From assembly GCF_001439785.1 (NCBI RefSeq), contig NZ_JYLI01000020.1:1-64000 (forward strand): 64,000 nucleotides of DNA, given 5' to 3'. The notes under the pieces were generated by a model. It was not told the origin of the DNA. It was given only the letters and a program-made list of their open reading frames with translations, and did not search any database. Origin of the DNA: Pseudomonas poae (GTDB taxonomy: Bacteria > Pseudomonadota > Gammaproteobacteria > Pseudomonadales > Pseudomonadaceae). Every line of letters starts with the position of its first letter. Position 1 is the stretch's first letter. The translations under genes were made by a program, and so were the position numbers. This document shows, in pieces, positions 17,964 to 27,490 of this stretch.

Positions 17964-19374
17964 GGGCCCCGGCCTCCTGCAACACAGGCGTTGGTACACG
18001 CGTATCGACGACCCGTCGGGGGGCCAGTTTCAGTGCGTCGTAGGTATGATCACCCAAGGCTGGCCAATTCAGGTCGGCGCGCAGTTTCTCCAGGTAAGCA
18101 AGGAACGCGCGCGCATCCAGATACACCGCGTGGCGATCGGATTTTACGAACTGAATACCGCCGCTCAAGTCAGGCTCATCCCGCTGGATCAACTGGTCGA
18201 ACTGCGACGCGGTTGCCGAGCCTTCCAGCTGGGCGCGAAAATACGCGGCCAGGGTCAGTGCCTGGGTATCAAAGGTTTTGAACGCGCTGGAATTCTGGTC
18301 GAGGTAGCCAATCGCACAGAGGTTGCGATGGGTACGGCTGAACATGGACAGGTACATCAACGGGCGTCCGTTCTTCCACTCGAAAAATGCCTCGGCGCAT
18401 TCGGCGCCCCACTTGTAGCCGGTCGCGCAGAGCACCAGGTCGACCTGTTCACGGGCGCCATCCTCGAACACCACGAAGTCACCCTCAAAACGGTCAATGT
18501 TTTTGCGCACGGCAATATTGCCGTGCTGCAAATGGTGCAGCAGTTGCGAATTGATGATCGGGTGGGTTTCGAACAATGCATGATCCGGCTTGGGCAGGCC
18601 CCAGCGTGTCAAGTCGCCGACCAACAGCCGCAGCAGCCCTTTGAACACCGGCCGGGCCAACCACAACGGGAGATGCGGGCCCTCGTTGAACTTGTCGACT
18701 GGCATGCCGAACACATGCTTGGGAATAAAATAATAGCCGCGCCGCATACTGATGAAGGCCTGGTCAGCATGGGTCGCGGCCTCACAGGAAATATCAGCCC
18801 CCGAATTGCCCGCGCCAACCACCACCACCCTTTTGCCCTGGAACTCGCGTCCGGATTTGAACGTATTGGAGTGGCGAATTTCGCCATTGAACTCGCCCCG
18901 GAACGACGGCAGGCTCGGTTTCCAGTTTGTACCGGTGGCCAATATTATCCAGCGGTAGCGCTTTACAACGCCGTCGGAGAGCGTAACCAGCCAGCGGTTT
19001 TCCGAGTCCTTCTCGATCAGGCTGACTGACGTATTGAATTGAATTGCCTCGCGCAAGCCAAAGGCGTCGGCAAAGCTGCGCAGGTAATGCGCGATCTGTC
19101 GGTGCGAAGGGTAGTCCGGATAATCCCGTGGCATGGGGTATCCGACGAAGCCGGACAAGTCACGAGAAGAGATGAAGTGCGCCGACTCGTACATCGGCGT
19201 ACCGCTGTTATGGATATCCCAGATGCCACCCACATCCGCGTGCCGCTCGAACTGATCGTAGGCGATGTTCTGCGCCTTCAACGCGCGCGCCGCACTCAAC
19301 CCGCCCGCCCCCGAACCGATAATACAAACGTTGTCGCCTTGATCGATCACCTGGGCTTTACCGAGTGCACTCAT
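17953..19374 (-). CDS. Flavin-containing monooxygenase (Baeyer-Villiger/FMO type)
   Basis: This ~473-aa protein has an FAD-binding GxGxxG (CIIGSGAGGLSAARAL), the FMO fingerprint FRGEFNGEIRHSNTFK (F-x-G-x-x-x-H), the NADPH-binding GxGxxG (VVVVGAGNSGADIS) and the late LCATGYKW motif. Such enzymes use NADPH and O2 to oxygenate ketones, amines or sulfides. The ATG at 19374 has AAGGA upstream and is preferred over an ATG five codons earlier. It overlaps the following SDR gene. Bases 19390-19661 separate it from the MFS-SDR gene and contain only a doubtful + strand frame at 19529. Confidence 0.85.
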   Translation of the reverse strand: MSALGKAQVIDQGDNVCIIGSGAGGLSAARALKAQNIAYDQFERHADVGGIWDIHNSGTPMYESAHFISSRDLSGFVGYPMPRDYPDYPSHRQIAHYLRSFADAFGLREAIQFNTSVSLIEKDSENRWLVTLSDGVVKRYRWIILATGTNWKPSLPSFRGEFNGEIRHSNTFKSGREFQGKRVVVVGAGNSGADISCEAATHADQAFISMRRGYYFIPKHVFGMPVDKFNEGPHLPLWLARPVFKGLLRLLVGDLTRWGLPKPDHALFETHPIINSQLLHHLQHGNIAVRKNIDRFEGDFVVFEDGAREQVDLVLCATGYKWGAECAEAFFEWKNGRPLMYLSMFSRTHRNLCAIGYLDQNSSAFKTFDTQALTLAAYFRAQLEGSATASQFDQLIQRDEPDLSGGIQFVKSDRHAVYLDARAFLAYLEKLRADLNWPALGDHTYDALKLAPRRVVDTRVPTPVLQEAGAHGE

Positions 19375-19661
19375 GGCTGATTCCTTCATTTATTGTTAGA
19401 TAGGCTTTGAACCTGGAATGTAAAGCACGCATGATCCAGGCACGGGCCTTTGGCGGACAGAAAGGGTTCTTTGCCGGACAGGCTACGGCCCGATACTCCC
19501 CTGTTCATAAACCACGAGTCTCGACCCATGCTTGAGCACGCCAGCGCCACTCAACACTGGACCCAGCAACCCCAGCACAATGAAGCCGTGGTGGTGTGCT
19601 GCGCCGGGCGTTCAAACGGTGGACGGGCACCTTGCCGAGCGAACAGCGCCAGCGCTGAGAA

Positions 19662-21632
19662 TCATCCGGTCTTATGCAGCGACACGGCTGGCTCGCAAAG
19701 CCGGTCAGCCGTCTGCGCGCCTGGAAGCTCCTTTCGCAGCACCCACAACGTGAGCGACTTGGGCAGTACCCTGGCCAGGCGGATCACCCACCTCATCGGC
19801 CAGGGAAACAAGTAGTCCCAACGCTGACCGCGCATGGCGTACAGCATATGGTCGACCGCCTCGGTTTCGGAAATTTCCAGTGGCGCCGGCATGCCATCGC
19901 TGGCGGTTTGGGCGGTGGCGACAAACCCTGGGTAGAGCGAAAGAAACCGAATGCCACGGCCACCGAATTCGATGCGGCACGTATCGATCAACAAGCGCAG
20001 TGCGCCCTTGGCGGCGCAGTAGGGCCCCTGCAAGGTAACGCCGAGGAAACCTGCGAGGGAGTTGGTGTGCACCACAAAACCATGCCCCTGGCGGCTCATC
20101 TGCTCCAGGGCCGGGAACAGGTAGTTGACCACCACATCGTAGTTCGAGCGCATATACGCCGTGACGTCTGCGGCTTTCATCTCGCGCATATCCAGCGCAG
20201 GTGCTCCGCCGGCATTGAGCACGACCACGTCGAGGCGGCCATACAGCTCGACGATTTCATCCACCAGGCCGGCCGCCGCATGCTCATCCAGGGCATCTAC
20301 CGCTGAGACATGGCATTTGCCGCCCTGGAGTGTGATTTCCAGTTGCAGGTCATTCAACAGCTCCTTGCGACGCGCCGTGGCCACCACCCAGGCCCCCTCC
20401 TGTGCCAGACGCACCGCCAGGCCCCGCCCCATGCCGGAGGACGCGCCTACCACCAGCACCACTTTGCGCGCAAAGCTGACGGGCTCACTCGCGGGGCACC
20501 GGCGTAGCAAACCGACCAGGGTCAGTGCAATCAGCGAGAATGTGGCACTGACCAGCAACACATACTCGGCGTTCTCCCCAACCACCCACTGCGACGCCAT
20601 CAAGGGGCCGAACGCGCACCCTAACAATTGCATACCGGGCACCAGTGCCGCGATTCGCCCAGAGGGGTCAAGCTGCAGCGCAATACGCACCTGAAACGGC
20701 GTCAGCATAAGCCAGACCAAGCCAAACGCGCCGCACAACAGCAGGAATACCCTAACGCCCAGATCAGCCGAAAAATACATCCCCAGCGCGATGCCGCCCA
20801 ACAGCAATGCGGCGACCGCCAACATTGAATAGTCCGAGACTCGGCGCACCAGGATAATCCCCAAGCACCCGCCCAGCACCTGCATCAGTAACGTGCCAGA
20901 AACGAGCAATTGTGCGCTTTGCGCATCCAGTCCCACGTATTTACTCAGCGGCTCAAGGTAAGCCCAAAGCCCACCGATGGCGCTGAGCTGCATAAAGGCC
21001 AGCCCCAGCAATAGCAGGTGATTCAAGCCCCAACCGAACCCAGCCGTAGTCGTTGTTGCCTGCTGATTGGCCAGCCGAACGGGTTGCCAGCGGACCAACA
21101 GCAACGAAGCAGCCGTGAGGGCTCCTAGAAACACGAAACCGTAAGACGATGTGCTCTTTATGGGCAGTACCCAGTACGCCAACATGGCGGCTACCGCTGC
21201 CTGGCCCAGTGTCTGCACCACCATGAACACGCCCGCCAGACGATCAGGCGCGGGTCCCTGGACAATCAGGTTGACGGTGCCCCATAACAACAGGCCTTCG
21301 GCCAATCCGGCCAGGGCCCGCGTCAGCGCAAGGGCGCCATCGCCAGTGGTATTGGCCGTGATCAGGTCCATCCCCGATGCTGCCAGGATGGCGACGACCG
21401 TGAGCACCCGCAGACTGAACACCGAACGCAGCAAATCGCCCAGTACTACGCCCAGTCCCAACGACAGAATTTCACCCATGGCGACCAAGCCGACGCCCTC
21501 AAGTGACAGGCGGTTTTGCGCCAGCAACTCTCCCAGCAACAAGGGTTGCAGCCCCACCATCAGCACGGCGATCGAGCCCAGCGCCAAGGCGACACTCAGG
21601 TGTTTACGGGAAACAGCGGACGACATGTGCAT
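19662..21632 (-). CDS. MFS transporter fused to a short-chain dehydrogenase
   Basis: This single 656-aa frame has two domains. Residues ~1-385 contain about 12 hydrophobic helices of major-facilitator type. Residues ~390-656 form an SDR with cofactor motif VVLVVGASSGMGRGLA, NAGG (VVLNAGGAP), catalytic Ser in HTNSLAG and Y-x-x-x-K in GPYCAAKGA. The SDR would face the cytoplasm after the last helix. Transporter-SDR fusions are unusual and suggest that uptake or export is tied to oxidation or reduction of the transported molecule. The ATG has AGAGGTG upstream. The gene follows the aldolase-like gene by 24 nt in the same minus-strand operon. The open frame is continuous, so the fusion is not an obvious sequencing artefact. 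Confidence 0.85.
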   Translation of the reverse strand: MHMSSAVSRKHLSVALALGSIAVLMVGLQPLLLGELLAQNRLSLEGVGLVAMGEILSLGLGVVLGDLLRSVFSLRVLTVVAILAASGMDLITANTTGDGALALTRALAGLAEGLLLWGTVNLIVQGPAPDRLAGVFMVVQTLGQAAVAAMLAYWVLPIKSTSSYGFVFLGALTAASLLLVRWQPVRLANQQATTTTAGFGWGLNHLLLLGLAFMQLSAIGGLWAYLEPLSKYVGLDAQSAQLLVSGTLLMQVLGGCLGIILVRRVSDYSMLAVAALLLGGIALGMYFSADLGVRVFLLLCGAFGLVWLMLTPFQVRIALQLDPSGRIAALVPGMQLLGCAFGPLMASQWVVGENAEYVLLVSATFSLIALTLVGLLRRCPASEPVSFARKVVLVVGASSGMGRGLAVRLAQEGAWVVATARRKELLNDLQLEITLQGGKCHVSAVDALDEHAAAGLVDEIVELYGRLDVVVLNAGGAPALDMREMKAADVTAYMRSNYDVVVNYLFPALEQMSRQGHGFVVHTNSLAGFLGVTLQGPYCAAKGALRLLIDTCRIEFGGRGIRFLSLYPGFVATAQTASDGMPAPLEISETEAVDHMLYAMRGQRWDYLFPWPMRWVIRLARVLPKSLTLWVLRKELPGAQTADRLCEPAVSLHKTG

Positions 21633-21656
21633 GGCGTTACACCTCTTGAAGGGTTT

Positions 21657-22277
21657 TCAGTAACCACGGTTCTCGGGCGGAATCTCGCCTCGGGCAAAAC
21701 ATTGCGTCGCACGTTTTTCATCTTTCATCAGTCGGCCGTTGGCGACGAGCACCACCCACCAGGGCAACAGTGTCATCTTGGCCCCAGACGCTTTAGCGAG
21801 GGTGAAGGCCTTCGCGCACTTTTCAAACAGCTGAGCATTCATCGCCATCCGGGTACCGGTGGTGCCCAGGGTCGCGGGCACGCCCTTGATCAACACGGCA
21901 TTGCCACCCCGCTGCAAGGCGCCGGGAATGTCGTGGACTGACGCCGCCGGCGCCCCCATGTGGCCAATATGCCGTGCCTGCTCATCAAACAGAATGGGCA
22001 TGACCCCGCCAAAGTCTGCCAAGCGCTGGGCGAAGTCCCCTCCGCCCAGCAAAATGGCGCCGACGTCACTGCGGGTACGGTAGATCGCCTGGTGGGTCTG
22101 GCTGTCACCCGGTACCTGCACCGGCCAATCGAAGTGAGTGGGGGCCAAGTCATCCAACTGGCCCCACCACATGCTTTGCTCGCCCGGTACGCGCAAGGAA
22201 AAACTGCTCCCTTCCTGCACCAGACCCACCAGCCGTTGCCGGATTTCCAGCCATTGTTGCCGCAGTACATCCTGCAT
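21657..22277 (-). CDS. Degenerate class II aldolase/adducin-fold protein
   Basis: This ~206-aa protein keeps the class II aldolase outline (SSFSLRVPG, THQAIYRTRSDVGAILL, VLIKGVPATLGTTG, then FEKCAKAFTLAKASG). The zinc-binding H-x-H that normally follows the YRARPDVGAVVH strand is replaced by glycines (LLGGGDFAQ), and the NHG histidine is absent. It is therefore unlikely to be a metal aldolase and may be a partner or regulatory subunit of the intact aldolase at 23766-24443. I chose the ATG at 22277 because GAGGTG lies 6 nt upstream; the upstream GTG codons are part of that ribosome site. Confidence 0.65.
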   Translation of the reverse strand: MQDVLRQQWLEIRQRLVGLVQEGSSFSLRVPGEQSMWWGQLDDLAPTHFDWPVQVPGDSQTHQAIYRTRSDVGAILLGGGDFAQRLADFGGVMPILFDEQARHIGHMGAPAASVHDIPGALQRGGNAVLIKGVPATLGTTGTRMAMNAQLFEKCAKAFTLAKASGAKMTLLPWWVVLVANGRLMKDEKRATQCFARGEIPPENRGY

Positions 22278-22287
22278 CACGCTCACC

Positions 22288-23769
22288 TCACACCAGTTGA
22301 AAAACGGCGTCGAATCGCTCGAGCGCGTCGTCGATGACGTCGTCGGTATCAGCCAGGCTGGTATAGATCCGACTGCCGGCCAGCGTGATCAGCCCGTGGG
22401 CTGTATAAGCTGCCCCCATTTCTTCCATCATGTGCTTGCGCGACTTGGCTTCGTTTCGTGCACGCAGCAACTTGAGCGGATTGCTGGTATCGAGCAACAA
22501 CACGCCTGAGGTTTGCAGGTGCACGATCGAGCCCATGTTATAGGCCACATACGGTAAGCCACGGCGGTTGATGATTTCGTCCAGCCCCTTGCGCATACGG
22601 TCACCCGCGCGTCCCGCCAACGCCGGCGCATTCAGTTTGCGCGCCTCGATCAAGGCGTAGTAACCCGCGACGCAGGACAACGGATTGGCCGACAACGTGC
22701 CACCGACAAACGCGCGCCGGGCACTGGTGCCGATGCCGCCGGCGAGCAATTGCATCACATCCCTGCGCCCACCGATCGCACCCGCCATCGGGTAGCCGCC
22801 GGTCAAGCATTTGCCCAATACGGTGATGTCCGGCATCACGTTGAAATACCCTTGTGCGCCGCCCAAGCCGGCGCGGAAGCCGGTGACCACTTCATCGAAA
22901 ATCAACAGGGTATCGAACTCGTCACACAGTTTGCGCAGTTGGCGGTTGAAGTCCGGGTGCACCGGCCGCGTGCCGCTTTCCGGGCCAAAAGGCTCCACCA
23001 TGATCGCCGCCGTGCCGCCGCGCAGGCGGTTGATTTGCAAGCGCCGACGCAACGCGTCCAGGTTATTCGGCGGGCTTTCCTGGGTGTTAGCCGTGGCGCC
23101 GCGCGGAATGCCAACGGCCTCCATGCGGCCGGTGCCCGGCAACCGCATGCCGTACACCAACTGGTCACTCCAACCGTGATACGCCCCGCCGATCTTGATC
23201 ACCCATTTCTTGCGGGTATAGGCCCGCGCCAGGCGCACCGCCGCCATGACCGCTTCGGTACCCGAGCCCAGTAGGCGCACCATGTCGACGCCGGGCATCA
23301 CTTCGCAGACCAACTGCGCCAGCTTCACCTCGTATTCATGCAGCAGGCCAGTGACCGGACCGCAGTCGTCGAGGACCCGGTTGACCTGCTCACGAATCGC
23401 CGGATGGCTGGAACCCAGCAAAGTCGGCCCGCCGGCCTGTAGAAAATCGATATAGCGGTTGCCGTCCACATCGGTCAGATGCGCGCCCTTGGCCTGAGCG
23501 ATGGCGAGTGCAAACGGGTGATTGAACGCAAGGTTATGCTGAACGCCCCCTGGTATGAATTTCTTGGCCTCCTCAGCAAGCCGCCTCGAACCCTGGCAGC
23601 GCTCGTCGAAGTAACCCATGACTTTGTTCAGCGCCTCACGCTTCAAGGGGCGAATCGGCTGCTTGACCAGCGCATCGAAACGCCGATACAGCGAGTCGAC
23701 ATCCGGCCATTGCGAAACCGCTGAATCTGCCGCTGCAGGCAATGTGATGGGATCAAGAGGTTTGTTCAT
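22288..23769 (-). CDS. Class III PLP aminotransferase, glutamate-1-semialdehyde-aminomutase-like
   Basis: This 493-aa fold-type I PLP enzyme has PGGVQHNLAF, DVDGNRYIDFLQAGGPTLLG, cofactor-phosphate residues GSGTEAVMAAVRLARAYT, LLIFDEVVTGFR (PLP Asp) and the Schiff-base Lys in VLGKCLTGGYPMAGA. It resembles HemL but is longer, with an N-terminal extension of ~70 residues, and sits in a sugar/aldolase operon, so a heme role is unlikely. It probably moves an amino group on or off a small aldehyde or keto-sugar. Its ATG overlaps the aldolase stop by 4 nt (ATGA). Confidence 0.82.
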   Translation of the reverse strand: MNKPLDPITLPAAADSAVSQWPDVDSLYRRFDALVKQPIRPLKREALNKVMGYFDERCQGSRRLAEEAKKFIPGGVQHNLAFNHPFALAIAQAKGAHLTDVDGNRYIDFLQAGGPTLLGSSHPAIREQVNRVLDDCGPVTGLLHEYEVKLAQLVCEVMPGVDMVRLLGSGTEAVMAAVRLARAYTRKKWVIKIGGAYHGWSDQLVYGMRLPGTGRMEAVGIPRGATANTQESPPNNLDALRRRLQINRLRGGTAAIMVEPFGPESGTRPVHPDFNRQLRKLCDEFDTLLIFDEVVTGFRAGLGGAQGYFNVMPDITVLGKCLTGGYPMAGAIGGRRDVMQLLAGGIGTSARRAFVGGTLSANPLSCVAGYYALIEARKLNAPALAGRAGDRMRKGLDEIINRRGLPYVAYNMGSIVHLQTSGVLLLDTSNPLKLLRARNEAKSRKHMMEEMGAAYTAHGLITLAGSRIYTSLADTDDVIDDALERFDAVFQLV

Positions 23770-24443
23770 GATGGGGTCTCGGAAGAAGAATGGGCTTCGG
23801 CAGCGCCGGAACGCACGAGGGCGTCGACCAGGCGTGCCACGGCGGCAGGTGACTGTGATTTATGCGGGGACTGTTCAGTGATTTGGCGTAACAGGTAGTC
23901 ACGGCAAAAGGTCTCGAGGTCCTCAAGGCGCGACAGGGTTGTCTCGACATCCGGGCCACAGCACAACACCCCGTGGTTGCGCATCAGGTACGCGTTGTAA
24001 TCCCAACGAATGGCCCGGCCGAACTTGCCGGCCAGCCAGTTGGAGCCTGAAGGCGCGTACCCGACCAGGGGAATGTGTTTACCCAGGGAATGCCACAGTT
24101 CAGGGTTAGGCACATCCATCGGTTCGCCGAGCAAGGTGCAAGCACTGGCTACGGGCTGATGCGTGTGAATGCTGCACTGTACGTCCGGGCGTGCCCGCAG
24201 GATTTTTGCATGCAGCCCGCTTTCCACCGTGGGGGCACGTTCACCGGAGAGCTGCGCCAGATCCTTAAGACGCAGCACGCAGACATCCTCGGGGCGCATG
24301 GTGAAATAGTCCGTGGCCGACGGCGTGACCGCGATGTGCTGCGCATCGATGCGCAACGCGAGATTGCCGCCCGTGGCCGCAAAAAATCCGCGGTGACACA
24401 AATGCTGCGAGAGCTCGACAATTTGTTCTTGCACATGACTCAT
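23766..24443 (-). CDS. Class II (zinc) aldolase, fuculose-phosphate-aldolase-like
   Basis: This 225-aa protein has GFFAATGGNLALR (phosphate loop), TPSATDYFTM, the catalytic acid in TVESGLHAKI, the zinc pair in CSIHTHQPVA and the third zinc His in LMRNHGVLCCG. These residues define the AraD/FucA family, which cleaves or epimerises ketose phosphates. It overlaps the kinase upstream (ATGA) and the aminotransferase downstream (ATGA), indicating one tightly coupled operon. With an FGGY kinase directly upstream, phosphorylation followed by aldol cleavage of a ketose is the likely step. Confidence 0.85.
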   Translation of the reverse strand: MSHVQEQIVELSQHLCHRGFFAATGGNLALRIDAQHIAVTPSATDYFTMRPEDVCVLRLKDLAQLSGERAPTVESGLHAKILRARPDVQCSIHTHQPVASACTLLGEPMDVPNPELWHSLGKHIPLVGYAPSGSNWLAGKFGRAIRWDYNAYLMRNHGVLCCGPDVETTLSRLEDLETFCRDYLLRQITEQSPHKSQSPAAVARLVDALVRSGAAEAHSSSETPS

Positions 24444-26068
24444 GATGCAGTCTCCTGTGGAGGGTTCAGGCGTCGGTAAAGGGGCGCGAGGCGTTTGCGA
24501 ACCTCCTGGAAGGTGGCGAATTGATCGTCGTACAGCGCGCGAGTCACGCGGGACGGTTCAAACAGGCGGTGTGGGCGTTTGAGGCTGGATAGGTCGTGGA
24601 ACTGCAGCTTGCCCAACGCCACCGCCGCAATGAACGCCGCCCCGCGTGCATTGGTCTGGATGGCGTTCTGCGGCTGCTGGATAACGCGCCCACAGACGTC
24701 AGCCATGATCTGGCACCACACATCCGATTGGGCACCGCCACCGGTGGCCACGATCACATCGCTGGGCTGGCCGAGAAAACGCGCGAACGGCTCGAACATC
24801 CAGCGCGTATTGAGGGCCACGCCCTCCATGAAGGCGCGAATGATGTCCTCCCGCGAGTGCTCCAGCTTCAGATTGAACAGACCGGCGCGCAGGCTTGGAT
24901 CACTGATTGGTGAGCGCTCGCCACACAGCCAGGGTGTGTAGATCAATCCTCTCGACCCCGGTGGCACGCGTGCTGCGATCCGGTCAAGCAAGGCATAGAC
25001 GTCCGGCTGCTGTTCATCACTGAGCAGCTCATCTGGGTGGTACAGCACCTTGTCGCGCAAGAATGAAAGGTTTGCGCCCGCCGCCGACTGCATGGCCATC
25101 GCCAGGTAACGACCGTTGACGGCACTGGGTACCGCAGCTATGTGGTGACGCACGCTGGTTTTCTTGAAAGGAACGTGAGCCCCCACCCACGACGAGGTGC
25201 CCAAATAGAGGTGCGGAGCAAAATCGCTGACGCTGGCGCCGACGGCCACCGCCGAGGTGTCGACGGCACCGGCCACCACTTGCGTAGTGCGCGCCAGTCC
25301 GAGAGTCTCGGCAAGCTCCGGGCGCAGCGTGCCGATAACATCGGTGGAGCGGACAAGCTCAGGCAGTTTGCCGGCCTCTATTCCCAGTGCCTTGACCAGC
25401 CCGTCGTCGTAGCGGATGCGGTGAGGGTCGCGGTTATCGGTGATCCATGCGGTCAACATCGAGTCGCTGGTGGCGCAATAGCGACCCGACAGGCGCAGGT
25501 TCATGTAGTCGAGCACGTTGAGAAACTTGTGGGTTCGCTCATAGCGCTGTGGCTCATGATCGAGGATGTAAGCCATGTGCCCGGCCGAATCCATGCCGGA
25601 CAACGAGGCCACGCCACCGGTCAGGCGCAGTGAACGCCAGAGCTTGAGTGGCCCGTACCCGGCCAGGCTGAACCGTCCTCCTCCCATGCGTTTTTTTACG
25701 GCGCCGGCCCCCCGCTTATCCAACCACAACATTGCACGCCCAAGGGCCACGCCGTCCTGATCCACGCACACCGTGCCTTCGCTCTGTGTCGAACAACACA
25801 CGGCGATCACCTGGCGCCGCTTGACGGGATCGGCGCTCAACAGTTCGTTGGCGCCGAGCAGGAAAGCATTCCACCAATCCTGCGGTTCCTGTTCGACGCT
25901 CAACCCGCTCACATGCAACGGCACACTGTGAAACGCCCACGCCCGGATATCGCCTTCCAGTGAAACCAGGGCGCACTTGCAACCGGAGGTGCCGAGGTCC
26001 ACAGCGAGGACGAGTTGCTCCAGACCGGTGGCCGCCTGAGGCGTCCGGGATAAGAAAAGCGAAGTCAT
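24440..26068 (-). CDS. FGGY-family carbohydrate kinase (xylulokinase-like)
   Basis: This 542-aa protein opens with the nucleotide-binding loop AVDLGTSGCKCALV and has the FGGY-type segments CCSTQSEGTVCVD, TQVVAGAVDTSAVAVGA and VIVATGGGAQSDVWCQIMAD with ARGAAFIAAVALG. The family phosphorylates ketoses or polyols with ATP. Substrate choice cannot be read from the sequence. It follows the porin gene by 10 nt and overlaps the class II aldolase gene by 4 nt, so kinase then aldolase is the expected reaction order. Confidence 0.88.
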   Translation of the reverse strand: MTSLFLSRTPQAATGLEQLVLAVDLGTSGCKCALVSLEGDIRAWAFHSVPLHVSGLSVEQEPQDWWNAFLLGANELLSADPVKRRQVIAVCCSTQSEGTVCVDQDGVALGRAMLWLDKRGAGAVKKRMGGGRFSLAGYGPLKLWRSLRLTGGVASLSGMDSAGHMAYILDHEPQRYERTHKFLNVLDYMNLRLSGRYCATSDSMLTAWITDNRDPHRIRYDDGLVKALGIEAGKLPELVRSTDVIGTLRPELAETLGLARTTQVVAGAVDTSAVAVGASVSDFAPHLYLGTSSWVGAHVPFKKTSVRHHIAAVPSAVNGRYLAMAMQSAAGANLSFLRDKVLYHPDELLSDEQQPDVYALLDRIAARVPPGSRGLIYTPWLCGERSPISDPSLRAGLFNLKLEHSREDIIRAFMEGVALNTRWMFEPFARFLGQPSDVIVATGGGAQSDVWCQIMADVCGRVIQQPQNAIQTNARGAAFIAAVALGKLQFHDLSSLKRPHRLFEPSRVTRALYDDQFATFQEVRKRLAPLYRRLNPPQETAS

Positions 26069-26078
26069 AGAGGTTTAC

Positions 26079-26960
26079 TCAGAAAGTGCGCGAAATCGAC
26101 GCGACCCAACGGTTGTCATCCGTGGAACGCACATGCCCGTCATCCTCGACCATGTACAGTTCCCGCGCCTTGGTCTTGACCGCTATCCAGTCGATGCCCC
26201 AGTCGAGACCCAACCAGCGGTGGCTCAGGCCGATGTCATAGTCGGTCGCATCCGCCTCGGAAAAATTGACGAATTGCTGGTAACCAGCGTGCAGCTTCAG
26301 CGTGGTGTTCATCCCCAGCGCATATTTGTAGTCCAGGTCATAGAGCATGCTGCCACGGGAGTTACGGTCGCCCTTGGCGTAGCATTCCAGGCCCTTGGTG
26401 GGGTCGTCGCGAAACTGCAACTGGGCTCCGCACACGCCGCCGGTGTTGGCTCCACGGTAGGTTTTGGACAGCACCCGAGCGACTCGACCTTCCAACGCGC
26501 CGTAGCCAACTTCCAACACTGCAAACTGGCTGTTGTAGTTGGTCGTGCGCTCATCGGTGGGAGTGAAGGTTTCAAAGTCAAATTTGTTCGGCGCCTTGAA
26601 CTGCGCGCCAGGGAACATTTCCGCGGCCAGGCCCAAGCCGTAATGCCACGCTTCCGGATCGCCGAACCGATAACCGCCCGCCAGTAAAACGCCCACTCCG
26701 TCGCCATCAATGAATTGTTTTTTGCTGACCGTGGTGAACTCGGCAAGCGCGACCAGACCACTTTCATGGGCAAACTGAACGGTGACGCGGGCGCCGGGAT
26801 GGTTCAACGAATCCGAAACGCCCCGGGTCCTGACATCGGATACAGCCTTGGCTGTGACATCAATGGCATAGCTGGCCATTTCGTCGGCGAATGCCAGGGA
26901 CGGGCTGACGATAGGCCACAGCAAAGCAGCCATCAGACAATGGTGTGTCGTTGCACGCAT
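26079..26960 (-). CDS. TorF-family putative outer-membrane porin
   Basis: This 293-aa protein has a signal peptide (MRATTHHCLMAALLWPIVSP, cleavage near AFA-DE). The mature part is rich in amphipathic beta strands, opens with the family signature VSDVRTRGVSDSLNHPGARV and ends in Phe (SRTF), as outer-membrane barrels do. TorF-like proteins are thought to be channels. In this operon it would let the cluster's substrate through the outer membrane. The gene lies 27 nt after the DUF2147 gene. Confidence 0.75.
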   Translation of the reverse strand: MRATTHHCLMAALLWPIVSPSLAFADEMASYAIDVTAKAVSDVRTRGVSDSLNHPGARVTVQFAHESGLVALAEFTTVSKKQFIDGDGVGVLLAGGYRFGDPEAWHYGLGLAAEMFPGAQFKAPNKFDFETFTPTDERTTNYNSQFAVLEVGYGALEGRVARVLSKTYRGANTGGVCGAQLQFRDDPTKGLECYAKGDRNSRGSMLYDLDYKYALGMNTTLKLHAGYQQFVNFSEADATDYDIGLSHRWLGLDWGIDWIAVKTKARELYMVEDDGHVRSTDDNRWVASISRTF

Positions 26961-26987
26961 GGTGCTCTCCTACAAGAAAGGTCGGAT

Positions 26988-27413
26988 TTACAAAGTGCAA
27001 ACCGGTGCAGGAGGCAGTGAGGCAACACGTTCGAATTGCTCTGTCTTGCCGAGTATCTCGGTACCGACAAAAGCCCGGACATTGAGGATCCCCTCTTTGA
27101 CCCGAACGACGCCTTTGTATTTTTTATGATCGCGGGGATCAAACACCCAACCATCGCGCCATGCGTCCTGGTCGAAACGATCCAGTTGCATTATCTGTAC
27201 GCCGCAATCGCTGGTGGTGGAGGCCATGTCCTTGACCCAGACCACCTTTCCACACAGCGCGCCGGGTTTATCGATGCAATCGTCGACTTTGACCACCGCA
27301 TCCTTTTCCGAGGTAAGCCATAGACCTTTGGCTTCCTGTGGACCCGCAGCCGCATAACCGATGGAAGAGCACGCCAGTGCCAGTGAAAGGAACAGCCATT
27401 GCCGAGCGTTCAT
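26988..27413 (-). CDS. DUF2147-family periplasmic protein
   Basis: This 141-aa protein has a signal peptide (MNARQWLFLSLALACSSIGY-AAA). The mature part shows the DUF2147 pattern: GLWLTSEKDAVVKVDDC, CGKVVWVKD, then GWVFDPRDHKKYKGVVRV and a C-terminal strand. The family is a small secreted beta-barrel of unknown function. Of three candidate starts I chose the ATG at 27413 because AGGTG lies 7 nt upstream of it. It is the promoter-proximal gene of the minus-strand operon, divergent from the TetR regulator. Confidence 0.82.
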   Translation of the reverse strand: MNARQWLFLSLALACSSIGYAAAGPQEAKGLWLTSEKDAVVKVDDCIDKPGALCGKVVWVKDMASTTSDCGVQIMQLDRFDQDAWRDGWVFDPRDHKKYKGVVRVKEGILNVRAFVGTEILGKTEQFERVASLPPAPVCTL

Positions 27414-27490
27414 AGTCATCACCTGTATTTTTTGTTTTAAGAGACCGTCACACTAGCGACGCATCGGTTATGATAGTCATCGCTACACGA

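Noticed and set aside
17797..19029. 410-codon open frame on the + strand
   Set aside because: It is antisense to the well-conserved monooxygenase and SDR genes; GC-rich codon use leaves long antisense frames, and it has no family or ribosome site.
19450..19815. + strand frame between the monooxygenase and MFS-SDR genes
   Set aside because: Half overlaps the MFS-SDR coding region; MLEHASATQHWTQQPQ looks protein-like at first but matches nothing I know.
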